From Clostridia bacterium (lineage in GTDB: Bacteria; Bacillota; Clostridia; Christensenellales; Borkfalkiaceae), in the NCBI GenBank assembly GCA_017646555.1, contig JAGCMG010000069.1:1-6128 (forward strand): a DNA stretch of 6,128 nt, given 5' to 3'. Made by a program: the position numbers and the translations under genes. Below, in pieces: positions 1 through 6,049 of this stretch. The notes under the pieces are model-generated. The model saw nothing but the letters and a program-made list of their open reading frames with translations, ran no database searches and had not been told where the DNA came from. Position 1 is the first letter of the stretch. Every line of letters starts with the position of its first letter.

Positions 1-1005
1 CGGAAAAATTAGACACACGGCACACGCAATTATCATATACGCCGTAACGACTGCCGTTGAAAACCAAAACGCTTTTTTAACCCTATCAATTCTTCCTGCA
101 CCGTAGTTAAAGCCACAAACCGGTTGAAAGCCTTGACAAAAGCCTATTAAAATCGAAAAGAATATCCACGAAATTTTTGACGCTATTGAAACGCCTGCAA
201 CGGCAAAGTCTCCGTAACCTTTTACCATTAACGAAAGACAAGCCGACGCGATAGCCATCATACCTTGTCTTATTAAACTTGGCATACCACCTTTCGTTAT
301 TTCGGCAATATATAATTTTTCAAACGATATGCGTTTAATTTTTAATCTTACGCTCTTTTTATTAAAAGTGAACGCAAAAAGCAAGATAAAGCCAACGATT
401 TGACTAATCATAGTCGCTAAACTTGCCCCACGAACATCACCTGTTACACTAATTAAAATCGGGTCTAAAACAATATTTAAAATAGCGCCTGTACCAAGCC
501 CGAACATACCGTAAAACGCGTTGCCTTGAAAACGCAATTGGTTATTAAGGGTAAACGAAGAAGTCATAAACGGCGTTGCTAACACGACGTATAAAAAGTA
601 ATTTTTAGTGTGGGCAAGCATTGTTTTTGATGAAAATAGCGAGCAAATAGGGTCTATAAAAACGAGCGAAAGAGCCATTAATATCAGCCCTGCTAAAAAG
701 GAATAAAGAACGCCTGTTACAGCCATTTTTTCAGTCGATAAATTATCCTTTTTACCAAGCGATTGTGATATAAAATTACCCGAACCGTGACCAAAGAAAA
801 AGCCACACGCTTGCACGACGCTCATATACGACATTACTACCGAAACACCAGCAACTGCACTTTCGCCAAGTTTTGAAACGAAATAAGTATCAGCGGCGTT
901 ATATAAGGCAGTAACGAGCATACTTATTATTGCGGGAATCGCTAAAATGCAAATGGTTCTTTTTAAGTTCCCGTTAACCATTAATTCATAATTTTTATTT
1001 TCCAT
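1..1005 (-). CDS. MATE family efflux transporter (C-terminus cut off by window edge)
   Basis: The frame is open without a stop from the ATG at 1005 to the left edge, giving 335 of the usual ~450 residues. It is a polytopic inner-membrane protein resembling multidrug and toxin extrusion (MATE) exporters, which expel cationic drugs or metabolites in exchange for Na+ or H+. Family signs: NAADTYFVSKLGESAVAG in the first helix (about residues 36-53), the GHGSGNFISQSLGKKD loop (72-87), GLGTGAILNIVLDPILI at the end of the N-half (169-185), and GFCQGFQPVCGFNYGAGR in the C-half (288-305). About eight or nine of twelve helices are visible; the last ~110 residues are missing. An in-frame TGA lies two codons upstream, so this is the earliest ATG. 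No good Shine-Dalgarno is present, and a terminator hairpin ends about 10 nt upstream. The family is clear; the substrate is not predictable. Confidence 0.92.
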   Translation of the reverse strand, partial: MENKNYELMVNGNLKRTICILAIPAIISMLVTALYNAADTYFVSKLGESAVAGVSVVMSYMSVVQACGFFFGHGSGNFISQSLGKKDNLSTEKMAVTGVLYSFLAGLILMALSLVFIDPICSLFSSKTMLAHTKNYFLYVVLATPFMTSSFTLNNQLRFQGNAFYGMFGLGTGAILNIVLDPILISVTGDVRGASLATMISQIVGFILLFAFTFNKKSVRLKIKRISFEKLYIAEITKGGMPSLIRQGMMAIASACLSLMVKGYGDFAVAGVSIASKISWIFFSILIGFCQGFQPVCGFNYGAGRIDRVKKAFWFSTAVVTAYMIIACAVCLIFP

Positions 1006-1015
1006 TTTTCAAGAT

Positions 1016-1046
1016 AAAAACGGTTTACCAAGGTGATAAACCGTTT
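1016..1046 (-). terminator. intrinsic terminator after galE, abutting the MATE start
   Basis: Read on the minus strand, a 13-bp stem (AAACGGTTTATCA with TGGTAAACCGTTT, one G-U pair) closes a 3-nt CCT loop and runs into TTTTT. This has the form of a Rho-independent terminator for the trm-galT-galE operon. The plus strand also has a T-run (GTTTTTT) just after the stem, so it could work in both directions, although no rightward gene ends here. The T-tract ends only 10 nt before the MATE ATG, so it may act as an attenuator for that gene rather than a plain end. Confidence 0.8.
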
Positions 1047-1060
1047 GTTTTTTATATTTT

Positions 1061-1079
1061 GGTACGATTTCACCGTACC
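1061..1079 (-). other. small hairpin in the galE-MATE intergenic region
   Basis: GGTACG (1061-1066) and CGTACC (1074-1079) form a perfect 6-bp stem with a 7-nt loop. On the minus strand it is followed by AAAATATAAAAAAC rather than a T-run, so it is not a terminator by itself. Part of it (GGTGA on the minus strand, 1074-1070) is complementary to TCACC in the terminator hairpin (1036-1032), so the two structures could compete. Its function is unknown. Confidence 0.45.
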
Positions 1080-1109
1080 GTTATGCGTCAAAATACACCA
1101 AAGTGATTT

Positions 1110-2123
1110 TTATTCAACGTAGCCGTCTGGGTTGTTTAACTGCCAGTTAAGCGCGTCACGGCACATATCGTCAAGCGTTCTTTTTGCCTTAAAGCCGATA
1201 AATTCTTCAGCAAAAGACGGGTCAGCGTAACACATAGGAATATCGCCCGGACGACGTGGTCCGATTTTATAAGGAACTTCTTTACCCAACGCTTTAGAGA
1301 AAGCGTTAACCATTTCAAGTACGCTATAACCTACGCCAGTACCTAAGTTTACGATAAATAAACCTGGTTTTTCTTCTAACTTTTTAACGGCTAAAACGTG
1401 GCCTTCAGCAAGGTCTTCAACGTGGATATAATCTCTAACGCCAGTACCGTCTGGGGTTGGATAATCGTCACCGAAAATATTAACGAAAGGAAGTTTACCT
1501 ACGCAAACCTTGGTAATATACGGACAAAGGTTGTTTGGAATACCGTTAGGGTCTTCACCTATCTTACCCGACGGGTGCGCGCCGATAGGATTGAAGTATC
1601 TTAAAATTGAAATGTTAAATTCGTTATCGGATTTATAAAGGTCTTTTAAGATATATTCGATAAAGAGTTTAGTTGAACCGTACGGATTTGAAGTTGAAAG
1701 TGGGAAATCTTCCGTAATAGGAACTTTATGTGGGTTGCCGTACACGGTTGCTGATGACGAAAATACGAGATTTTTAACGCCAAATTCACGCATTACTTCA
1801 ATTAAAACTAAAATGCCGTAAATGTTGTTATCGTAATATTCGATAGGTTTTGCGCAAGATTCGCCAACTGCTTTATAGCCTGCAAAGTTGATTACTGAAT
1901 CAATTTTGTGTTCGGTAAATACTTTTCTTAAAGCCTCTCTATCACGAATATCGGCTTTATAAAAATCTACTTTTTTACCCGAAATTTCTTCAACCTTTTT
2001 AACGGCTATCATTTTACTGTTAGATAAATCGTCAACACAAACTACTTCATAACCGTTTTCTAAAAGTTTAATCATTGTATGGCTACCGATATAACCTGCG
2101 CCACCCGTTACTAAAATTTTCAT
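1110..2123 (-). CDS. galE: UDP-glucose 4-epimerase
   Basis: A 337-residue cytoplasmic NAD-dependent epimerase of the extended short-chain dehydrogenase/reductase family. It interconverts UDP-galactose and UDP-glucose, closing the Leloir pathway and supplying UDP-galactose for surface polysaccharides. The length is normal for GalE. Visible hallmarks: the Rossmann NAD motif TGGAGYIGSH (6-15); SSSATVYG (122-129) with the catalytic Ser/Thr region; YGSTK (148-152) with catalytic Tyr148 and Lys152; RYFNPIGAHPSG (175-186); GTGVRDYIHVEDLA (227-239), and RRPGD (290-294) for sugar-nucleotide binding. The ATG lies 1 nt after the galT stop, with GGAGG (2137-2133) 9 nt upstream, inside the last galT codons, so the two are co-transcribed and probably coupled. 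The gene appears intact and is the last one before a terminator. Confidence 0.97.
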   Translation of the reverse strand: MKILVTGGAGYIGSHTMIKLLENGYEVVCVDDLSNSKMIAVKKVEEISGKKVDFYKADIRDREALRKVFTEHKIDSVINFAGYKAVGESCAKPIEYYDNNIYGILVLIEVMREFGVKNLVFSSSATVYGNPHKVPITEDFPLSTSNPYGSTKLFIEYILKDLYKSDNEFNISILRYFNPIGAHPSGKIGEDPNGIPNNLCPYITKVCVGKLPFVNIFGDDYPTPDGTGVRDYIHVEDLAEGHVLAVKKLEEKPGLFIVNLGTGVGYSVLEMVNAFSKALGKEVPYKIGPRRPGDIPMCYADPSFAEEFIGFKAKRTLDDMCRDALNWQLNNPDGYVE

Positions 2124-2124
2124 A

Positions 2125-3669
2125 TTACTTTACCTCCATACCACAAGCGTTCATAAACGACGCAAAGTCCTTTTGACCGATTTCGTCTTGTTTAAATACT
2201 GCCGTGTTATCTAAAATATTTTTACAAGTTTCGCCAACGAATTTTTTAACAGCCTCGTAAGCGATTTCTTTACTTTCGTAAGTACCGCTGTTTTTAAGCG
2301 TTTTTATCATTTCCCTATGCACGAATAAGTAGTTTTCAGGATTTGAAAGTTCTTCTTCGTTGTATTCAGTCATACCACAAAGGATTTCCGATATCATTTC
2401 AAGTTGCTTTTTCAATCTTGCAGGAAGTATGAATAAGCCCATAGCCTCAATAAGACCGATACCTTCCTTTTTAATGTTATGATGTTCTGGGTGAGCGTGG
2501 AAAATACCGTCTGGATATTCGTCTGAAGTACGGTTATTTCTTAAAATCATATCTATAATATAATTTTTACCGTCCTTTCTAATTATCGGCGATAATGTAT
2601 TATGCGGGGTGTCGCCAGTATGAGAAATTACTGAACTATCTTCAGCAGTAAAGTTTTGCCATTTTAAGATAATTTCACCCGCTAAATCGGCGATTTGCTT
2701 TCTATCTTTTGAAACGAGTCTAATTACGCTGTTATACCAGTCAAGTATGCCTACGGTAACTTTTTTGTAGTTTTTAGACTTAAAGTAAGTTTTTACTTTA
2801 GACTTTTGCATAGGCATTATATGCCCACCACCTTGATAATGTTCGTGATTTAAGATTGAACCACCAACGATAGGAAGCGCGGCGTTACTACCAGCCATAT
2901 AATTTGGGAATACGTCTACAAAATCTAAAAGGTTTTTAACGGTTTTAGGCGTAATCATCATAGGCGTATGGCTCTTATTGATGATTATACAATGTTCGTT
3001 ATAATATGCGTAAGGTGAATATTGAACGAACCAAGGCTCACCGTCAAGCGTTAAAGAAACCGTTCTAATATTTTCCCTTGCAGGATGAGATGCGTGCCCT
3101 TCATACCCTTCGTTTTCTTTACAGAGTAAGCAGGCTGGGTATTTGGTTGCTTTTTTAGGCAAACTCAAAAGTTTAGCAATTTCTTTATTGTCTTTTTCAG
3201 GTTTAGATAAGTTGATGGTTATTTCTAAAATATTATCGCCGTCAACGTGTTCCCACCCGATATTTTTATCAATCGCCGTCTTTTGAATATAATTGTTTTT
3301 GATAGAAAGATTGAAAAGATAATCACACGCAGGTTGAATACCCTTTTCTTCCCTTATACGGAAAAATTCTTCGTTAACTTTTGACGGTAACGGTGATAAA
3401 AGCCCGAATATATAGGTTGAATAAAGGTTTAATAAACCGTCTTCAGCAAGGGAATTTTCCAAAGCAAATTCTTCAATTTCCTTAACTAATTCGTCTGGAA
3501 CTTTGTATTCCTTAACGAAAGACAAATCGCCTGCGTCTTCAATAGGCGCGTCCAACTTAAATTCACGCAATAAAAGATTGCGCGTGTAGATAACGTCTAA
3601 CTTGTCAAGATGTAAAAATTCTTGCGCGTAAGTTAAAAGTTTTTCAATGAGTAATTTCCCGTCAATCAT
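2125..3669 (-). CDS. galT: UDP-glucose--hexose-1-phosphate uridylyltransferase, class II
   Basis: A 514-residue cytoplasmic enzyme that transfers UMP from UDP-glucose to galactose-1-phosphate, giving UDP-galactose and glucose-1-phosphate through a uridylyl-histidine intermediate. It belongs to the long, Firmicutes-type GalT family (usually about 490-510 residues), not the ~350-residue E. coli type. Recognisable blocks: CLLCKENEGYEGHASHPAREN (180-200); QYSPYAYYNEHCIIINKSH (216-234); LPIVGGSILNHEHYQGGGH (265-283), with the His-rich active-site stretch; PHNTLSPI (355-362), and a C-terminal segment around HPEHHNIKKEGIGLIEAMG (393-411). The ATG overlaps the upstream methyltransferase stop by 4 nt (ATGA), with AGGAG (3679-3675) 5 nt upstream, a typical coupled start. 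It is followed 1 nt later by galE. No galK lies in the window, so the kinase must be elsewhere. The gene appears intact. Confidence 0.96.
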   Translation of the reverse strand: MIDGKLLIEKLLTYAQEFLHLDKLDVIYTRNLLLREFKLDAPIEDAGDLSFVKEYKVPDELVKEIEEFALENSLAEDGLLNLYSTYIFGLLSPLPSKVNEEFFRIREEKGIQPACDYLFNLSIKNNYIQKTAIDKNIGWEHVDGDNILEITINLSKPEKDNKEIAKLLSLPKKATKYPACLLCKENEGYEGHASHPARENIRTVSLTLDGEPWFVQYSPYAYYNEHCIIINKSHTPMMITPKTVKNLLDFVDVFPNYMAGSNAALPIVGGSILNHEHYQGGGHIMPMQKSKVKTYFKSKNYKKVTVGILDWYNSVIRLVSKDRKQIADLAGEIILKWQNFTAEDSSVISHTGDTPHNTLSPIIRKDGKNYIIDMILRNNRTSDEYPDGIFHAHPEHHNIKKEGIGLIEAMGLFILPARLKKQLEMISEILCGMTEYNEEELSNPENYLFVHREMIKTLKNSGTYESKEIAYEAVKKFVGETCKNILDNTAVFKQDEIGQKDFASFMNACGMEVK

Positions 3670-4814
3670 AGTTGCTCCTTGGTTTTGTTAAATTTTATAG
3701 GCGTTTTACGGAAAAATTCGTAAAACCTGCATTCTTTGTTTGAATTATATAACTTGCGATTTTTATCTGCGCGCCTACCGAACGCTTTTTCAAACTCTTC
3801 TTCAGGCGTTATAAGATATACCGACCAGTTATCTAAATTTTTTACCACTTTACCGAAAGTTTTATAAAGTTCTAAAACTTCCTTTTTGTCTAAAATCCTA
3901 TCACCGTAAGGTGGGTTGGTAACGATAGCGCCGTTTGCGTTTTTACTTGAAAAATCCTTAATATCGGCGACATTAAATCGTATTTTACCGTCAAGTTTTG
4001 CGTTTTTGGCGTGGCGAACGGCTAAATCTATCGCCTTTTTATCTATATCAGCACCGTGAAAATTTAACTTTTTAGTCAAATCTTCGTTATCAAGCGCTTC
4101 TTCAAGCGCTGTTTGATAGTATTTTTTATCTATAAAAGCAAAGTTTTGATAATCAAAATCCCTAAATTTACCCGGCGCTATTTTTAGCGCTTGCATAGCC
4201 CCTTCTATAACGAAAGTGCCAGAACCACAAAACGGGTCGAAAAATTCTTCCGAGTAAGAGAAGTCCGACAACATTAGCATTGCTGACGCAAGCGTTTCTT
4301 TAATAGGTGCTTTTGCAACAAAATCACGATAACCACGCTTATGCAAACCTTGACCACTCGTATTTAAGTTTATCATCACTCTATCTTTAAAGATAGAAAA
4401 CTCTACTTTATATTGCGTACCCGTTTCCGCTAAATAGGAAACTTTATACTTTTCACAAAGGCGTTTGCTTATGGCTTTTTTAATTATTTTTTGACTTGCC
4501 GTAGTTGCAAAAAGCACGCTTTTTACGCACTTGCCGTCAACTAAAACGCACGCGTCCTTTTCAAAATAATCTTCAAACGGAATTGAATAAACCCCGTCAA
4601 AAAGTTCGTCAAAAGTTACTGCCGTAAACTCTTTTAAGGTTATATAAACCCTATCCGCCGTTCTTAAAAACATATTACATCTTGAAACGGCTGAAAGGTC
4701 AGCGTCAAAAGTTATTGCGCCGTTTATTGAAGGCGCGTCACCATAACCTAATTTTCTTATTTCTTTTTTAGTTACCGCCTCTACCCCAGAGGCGCTTGTT
4801 ACGGTGATTTTCAA
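3666..4814 (-). CDS. THUMP-domain class I SAM-dependent RNA methyltransferase (YpsC/RlmL-like)
   Basis: A 382-residue protein resembling Bacillus YpsC and the N-terminal half of E. coli RlmL, enzymes of the UPF0020 family thought to make N2-methylguanosine in 23S rRNA. Order: a ferredoxin-like/THUMP RNA-binding region (about 1-155), a linker with GLHKRGYR (156-163) and KAPIKETLASAML (168-180), then the Rossmann methyltransferase domain. That domain has SAM motif I FFDPFCGSGTFVIEGA (191-206), an acidic GADID (254-258), the catalytic TNPPYGDR (299-306), and a conserved tail KLYNSNKECRFYEFF (354-368). The start is TTG (4814-4812): the next in-frame Met is residue 48, inside the THUMP region, and TTAGGG (4826-4821) sits 6 nt upstream as a Shine-Dalgarno site. 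It leads the operon and overlaps galT by 4 nt. The family assignment is firm; the exact modified base is inferred from homologues. Confidence 0.9.
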   Translation of the reverse strand: MKITVTSASGVEAVTKKEIRKLGYGDAPSINGAITFDADLSAVSRCNMFLRTADRVYITLKEFTAVTFDELFDGVYSIPFEDYFEKDACVLVDGKCVKSVLFATTASQKIIKKAISKRLCEKYKVSYLAETGTQYKVEFSIFKDRVMINLNTSGQGLHKRGYRDFVAKAPIKETLASAMLMLSDFSYSEEFFDPFCGSGTFVIEGAMQALKIAPGKFRDFDYQNFAFIDKKYYQTALEEALDNEDLTKKLNFHGADIDKKAIDLAVRHAKNAKLDGKIRFNVADIKDFSSKNANGAIVTNPPYGDRILDKKEVLELYKTFGKVVKNLDNWSVYLITPEEEFEKAFGRRADKNRKLYNSNKECRFYEFFRKTPIKFNKTKEQL

Positions 4815-4846
4815 CTCTTTCCCTAACCCAAATATTATTCTAATAA

Positions 4847-4875
4847 ATTATACAACAATTTTCTTTCTTTTGCAA
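4847..4875 (-). promoter_or_regulatory. sigma-A promoter of the trm-galT-galE operon
   Basis: On the minus strand TTGCAA (4875-4870) and TATAAT (4852-4847) are separated by exactly 17 nt. The -10 is a perfect consensus match and the -35 matches at four of six bases. The predicted transcript start is near 4840, leaving a leader of about 26 nt that holds the TTAGGG ribosome binding site of the TTG-started methyltransferase gene. Confidence 0.82.
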
Positions 4876-4899
4876 GGGGTAAAACGAATTTATTCCCCT
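4875..4899. promoter_or_regulatory. possible operator: imperfect inverted repeat at the trm promoter
   Basis: AGGGG (4875-4879) is mirrored by CCCCT (4895-4899), with inner arms TAAA (4880-4883) and TTTA (4889-4892) offset by two unpaired T. It touches the -35 box of the leftward promoter and extends upstream of it, where a repressor or activator could bind. No regulator is encoded nearby and no known operator consensus was matched, so this is tentative. Confidence 0.3.
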
Positions 4900-4975
4900 A
4901 ACTTTTTACCTTTTTTTAAAATATTCTAACGGGCGCTATTAAATTACGCCACATTTGCCTTTTTTACGAGTTTTC

Positions 4976-5004
4976 TTGACTTTTTATAATATTTATATTA
5001 TAAT
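4976..5004 (+). promoter_or_regulatory. sigma-A promoter of the NusG-II/Gx operon
   Basis: TTGACT (4976-4981) and TATAAT (4999-5004) are separated by 17 nt: a five-of-six -35 and a perfect -10. The expected start of transcription is near 5011, giving a leader of about 29 nt. GGCGGA (5025-5030) lies 9 nt before the ATG at 5040 and is the likely ribosome binding site. By sequence this is one of the strongest promoters the window could offer. Confidence 0.88.
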
Positions 5005-5039
5005 ATGAGTTAGTATGTTATTATGGCGGATTATACACT

Positions 5040-5522
5040 ATGGTAGAAGAAAAACCTAACGTTAAAAATCAACTTTATTCGCCTAAGTTTTTTGCTAAAA
5101 AAGACGTTATTATTTACGCGATTATCGCCGTGTGTTTAATACTATCTTTCATATTAGTTCCCGTTTTGCTTAAAACGAAAAACGCAATGGGATTTAGCGT
5201 TAGCAAAGATGGAAAAACGGTTTTTACATATAATCTTTTAGACGACGAGATAATATTTTCAAACGACGACGATATTTTGATATCAAAAATTGAAAGTGAC
5301 GGCAAGGTTAAAATTAAACTTTCATACGCAAACGGCACTTTTAACGAATTAGTTATTGATAAAGCAAACGGCTATATATCGGTAAACGATTCGTCGTGTA
5401 AAAATTCAACTTGCGTGCATAGTGGCAAACTTAAAGATAAAGGCGCTATTTTATGTATACCAAACGGGCTTAAAATAACCCCTATTGCCGACGACTCTCT
5501 TATTTTAGGGGGTGGCGCGTAA
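5040..5522 (+). CDS. NusG domain II-containing membrane-anchored protein
   Basis: A 160-residue protein with a short basic cytoplasmic N-terminus, one transmembrane helix (about residues 23-44, a signal anchor without a lipobox) and a C-terminal domain expected outside the membrane. The end of that domain shows the NusG domain II pattern: SSCKNSTCVHSGKLKDKG followed by AILCIPNGLKI, with three cysteines at 120, 125 and 139. Despite the name, such proteins lack the NusG transcription-factor NGN domain and are not transcription factors; their role is not established. In Firmicutes they commonly sit beside Gx transporters, FMN-binding proteins, ApbE or Rnf subunits, which suggests a part in membrane redox or flavin chemistry (inference). 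The start follows GGCGGA and a canonical promoter; earlier ATGs at 5005, 5014 and 5023 are out of frame and stop quickly. Its stop overlaps the next start (TAATG). Confidence 0.85.
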   Translation: MVEEKPNVKNQLYSPKFFAKKDVIIYAIIAVCLILSFILVPVLLKTKNAMGFSVSKDGKTVFTYNLLDDEIIFSNDDDILISKIESDGKVKIKLSYANGTFNELVIDKANGYISVNDSSCKNSTCVHSGKLKDKGAILCIPNGLKITPIADDSLILGGGA

Positions 5523-6037
5523 TGAATTATTCGGTTAAAAAAATCGTTTTTACCGCGGTTTTAGCAAGCCTTGCTTTAATTGCTTTTATGATTGAAAGTC
5601 TTTTTCCACCGATTTTAGTACCCGGCGCTAAATTAGGGCTATCTAACTTCTTTATTTTGACGGTGTTAATTTTTTTAGGCGTTAAAGAAGCGATTGCAGT
5701 GTTCTTAATAAAAATCATTTTAGGCAGTGTATTTTCAGGTAATATTTCAGCGCTTTTATACTCTTTCCCATCGGGAACGGTTTCGCTTTTAGTTGAAATT
5801 TTACTTTTTACAAAAATAAAAACGAGCGTTCTTTCGGCAAGCGCGCTCGGTGCAGTGATAAATAACGCCGTACAGTTATCGGTTTACGTTTTAATTACGA
5901 ATACCATCGAGCTTTACGTGTATTTACCGTATTTACTTTTAATAGGACTATTAGCCGGCGCATTTAACGGGTTTTTGTGCGTTTTAATTAGTAAAGCCCT
6001 TTTAAAAACGAAAAATTTTCAACGGTTAGTTGAGTAG
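5522..6037 (+). CDS. Gx transporter family protein (heptaprenyl diphosphate synthase component I-like)
   Basis: A 171-residue hydrophobic protein with about five or six predicted membrane helices (roughly 7-28, 38-54, 55-72, 84-97, 104-126 and 131-160). Family marks are PGAKLGLSN (34-42), KIILGSVFSGNISALLYSFPSG (64-85, with the G-rich turn) and GAVINNAVQL (110-119). These match the Gx/HepS-component-I family, annotated either as a transporter subunit resembling small substrate-binding membrane units or, by historic linkage to polyprenyl synthase, as a heptaprenyl diphosphate synthase component; the substrate is unknown. The ATG shares one base with the upstream stop (TAATG), and AGGGGGTGG (5507-5515) sits 6 nt before it, indicating tight coupling with the NusG-II gene. 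Its stop codon forms part of the ribosome binding site of the next gene. Confidence 0.85.
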   Translation: MNYSVKKIVFTAVLASLALIAFMIESLFPPILVPGAKLGLSNFFILTVLIFLGVKEAIAVFLIKIILGSVFSGNISALLYSFPSGTVSLLVEILLFTKIKTSVLSASALGAVINNAVQLSVYVLITNTIELYVYLPYLLLIGLLAGAFNGFLCVLISKALLKTKNFQRLVE

Positions 6038-6049
6038 GAGTACAACGAT

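Larger units (their letters stand above)
4815..5039. other. divergent intergenic promoter region
   Basis: This 225-bp AT-rich gap separates the leftward trm-galT-galE operon from the rightward NusG-II/Gx operon. It holds one sigma-A-type promoter for each direction, with the two -35 boxes 100 bp apart. An imperfect inverted repeat lies near the left promoter, and there are short T-rich runs. I see no small ORF with a ribosome binding site, no riboswitch-like structure and no clear catabolite-response element. Confidence 0.8.

Noticed and set aside
1051..1091. Possible MATE promoter: TTGACG (1091-1086) or TATAAA (1056-1051) on the minus strand
   Set aside because: The two boxes are 29 nt apart and neither has a matching partner at 16-18 nt, so they do not form a credible sigma-A promoter.
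1136..1604. Open frames on both strands overlapping galE (1136-1318 minus, 1398-1604 plus)
   Set aside because: They lie wholly inside galE in other frames, have no ribosome binding site and encode no recognisable protein.
4932..4950. GGCG...CGCC inverted repeat in the divergent intergenic region
   Set aside because: Only four base pairs with a long mismatched centre; not distinguishable from chance.
4985..4990. A second TATAAT upstream of the NusG-II gene
   Set aside because: No -35-like box lies 16-18 nt upstream. It falls inside the spacer of the better promoter at 4976-5004.
5114..5718. Minus-strand open frames opposite the NusG-II and Gx genes (5114-5338 and 5527-5718)
   Set aside because: They are antisense shadows of genes with good starts and family motifs, and they have no promoter or ribosome binding site of their own.
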